DNA of 40,623 bases, taken from positions 1-40,623 of the IMG/VR virus record IMGVR_UViG_3300027712_000951. One strand, 5' to 3'. The translations under genes and the position numbers were made by a program. Of this stretch, positions 40,164 through 40,623 are shown in pieces. The notes below the pieces were generated by a model. The model did no database searches and was not told where the DNA came from. It saw nothing but the letters and a program-made list of their open reading frames with translations. Origin of the DNA: a virus. Position 1 is the first letter of the stretch, and every line of letters begins with the position of its first letter.

Positions 40164-40623
40164 TTATTTTTTTCCCGATGTTAGACTATATAAATTACTT
40201 AGTGGGCTTGTTACTGACGGTGCTGGAATTCCAGATAGTGGATTAATTTTGGCAAATGATGCAGCAACATCTGATGTAATATTAGTTGATCCAAATTTAG
40301 GTAATTCTGGTAATGGGGGAACTGCATACTGGGCAATTGCAGGAATATTGGCCAATTTATCTTTTGGTATTAAATCAAGTGCCATTCCTTGAGCAGCAGC
40401 AGCACCAAGATCAACATTAGCTGGCACATCTTTGGCAAAACTGCCCAATTGACCTAACAGCTTAGATTTAAGAGATGACCCAAGTCCAGAAATTTGACTG
40501 GTATCAATTCCTAACTTACTGGCCATTCCAGTAGGATCCAACGATGTTCCAGCAGTTAAAGCATTTATTTTGTCCTGTATACCACCAGTGCTAGCAAGAC
40601 CTGCTGCATTGAATCTAATACCA
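40164..40623 (-). CDS. C-terminal part of an Ala/Gly/Ser-rich structural-region protein (partial)
   Basis: The frame is open from the right edge of the window to a stop at 40164-40166, giving about 152 codons without a stop. The TTG at 40541 could be read as a start, but the frame upstream continues with similar composition (RFNAAGLASTGGIQDKINALTAGTS), so the gene most likely starts outside the window. The visible part is rich in Ala, Gly, Ser and Leu with helical segments (LGSSLKSKLLGQLGSFAKD) and a Pro-rich hinge (VPPLPELPKFG). It abuts the gp5-like gene, so it is probably a baseplate or tail-hub component. I do not recognise the family. Confidence 0.62.
   Translation of the reverse strand, partial: GIRFNAAGLASTGGIQDKINALTAGTSLDPTGMASKLGIDTSQISGLGSSLKSKLLGQLGSFAKDVPANVDLGAAAAQGMALDLIPKDKLANIPAIAQYAVPPLPELPKFGSTNITSDVAASFAKINPLSGIPAPSVTSPLSNLYSLTSGKK

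Noticed and set aside
40164-40541. Complete 125-residue gene starting at TTG
   Set aside because: The frame stays open to the window edge with matching composition, so it is more likely the end of a longer gene.

Overview
This window is a contiguous piece of a T4-like contractile-tailed phage (myovirus, Caudoviricetes) genome. The evidence is a T4-type baseplate cluster on the minus strand (a gp5-like spike with OB fold and beta-helix, a gp25-like wedge, a gp6-like wedge) and, on the plus strand, a T4 RNase H-type 5'-3' exonuclease, thymidylate synthase, MazG and QueE. Similar gene content is familiar from aquatic T4-like phages such as cyanophages and pelagiphages. The host is not identifiable. 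The secreted subtilase with a C-terminal segment shaped like an outer-membrane barrel points to a Gram-negative host. DNA is AT-rich and tightly packed. No gene-free stretch longer than about 130 bases exists, so there is no large uncharacterised intergenic region. I saw no tRNA, IS element or CRISPR array.

Plus-strand half (1..16423). The order is: the 3' end of an unknown gene; a surface/sugar module (GT-B glycosyltransferase, GalE-type epimerase, secreted S8 protease with predicted C-terminal barrel); a palindromic terminator followed by a perfect-consensus sigma70 promoter; a cupin protein; a convergent free-standing GIY-YIG-like homing endonuclease; a nucleotide/SAM block (mazG, queE with an unusual cysteine layout, metK); a second glycosyltransferase; an unknown gene and a 5'-3' exonuclease; four small unknown proteins; a second perfect-consensus promoter driving a MoxR-type AAA+ ATPase; a strong terminator; a separate promoter driving a metallopeptidase/VWA protein; three small or unknown proteins; a hairpin terminator; and thymidylate synthase.

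Minus-strand half (16420..40623), read from right to left. The order is: the 3' part of an unknown Ala/Gly/Ser-rich structural protein cut by the window edge, gp5-like spike, gp25, gp6, an unknown 416-residue baseplate-region protein, a 4359-residue giant structural protein, a collagen-like fibre protein, an unknown 221-residue protein, and three paralogous tail-fibre proteins with the same repeated N-terminal module. The genes are almost back to back, suggesting one or a few late transcripts. AT-rich elements resembling T4 late promoters lie in some of the few gaps.

The two halves converge with overlapping stop codons at 16420..16423 and no visible terminator. The most notable points are the phage-borne autotransporter-like subtilase, the MoxR/VWA-metallopeptidase pair, the queE-metK pair with a displaced third cysteine in QueE, and the giant baseplate-region protein carrying what reads as a complete seven-repeat FG-GAP (integrin-like) beta-propeller.
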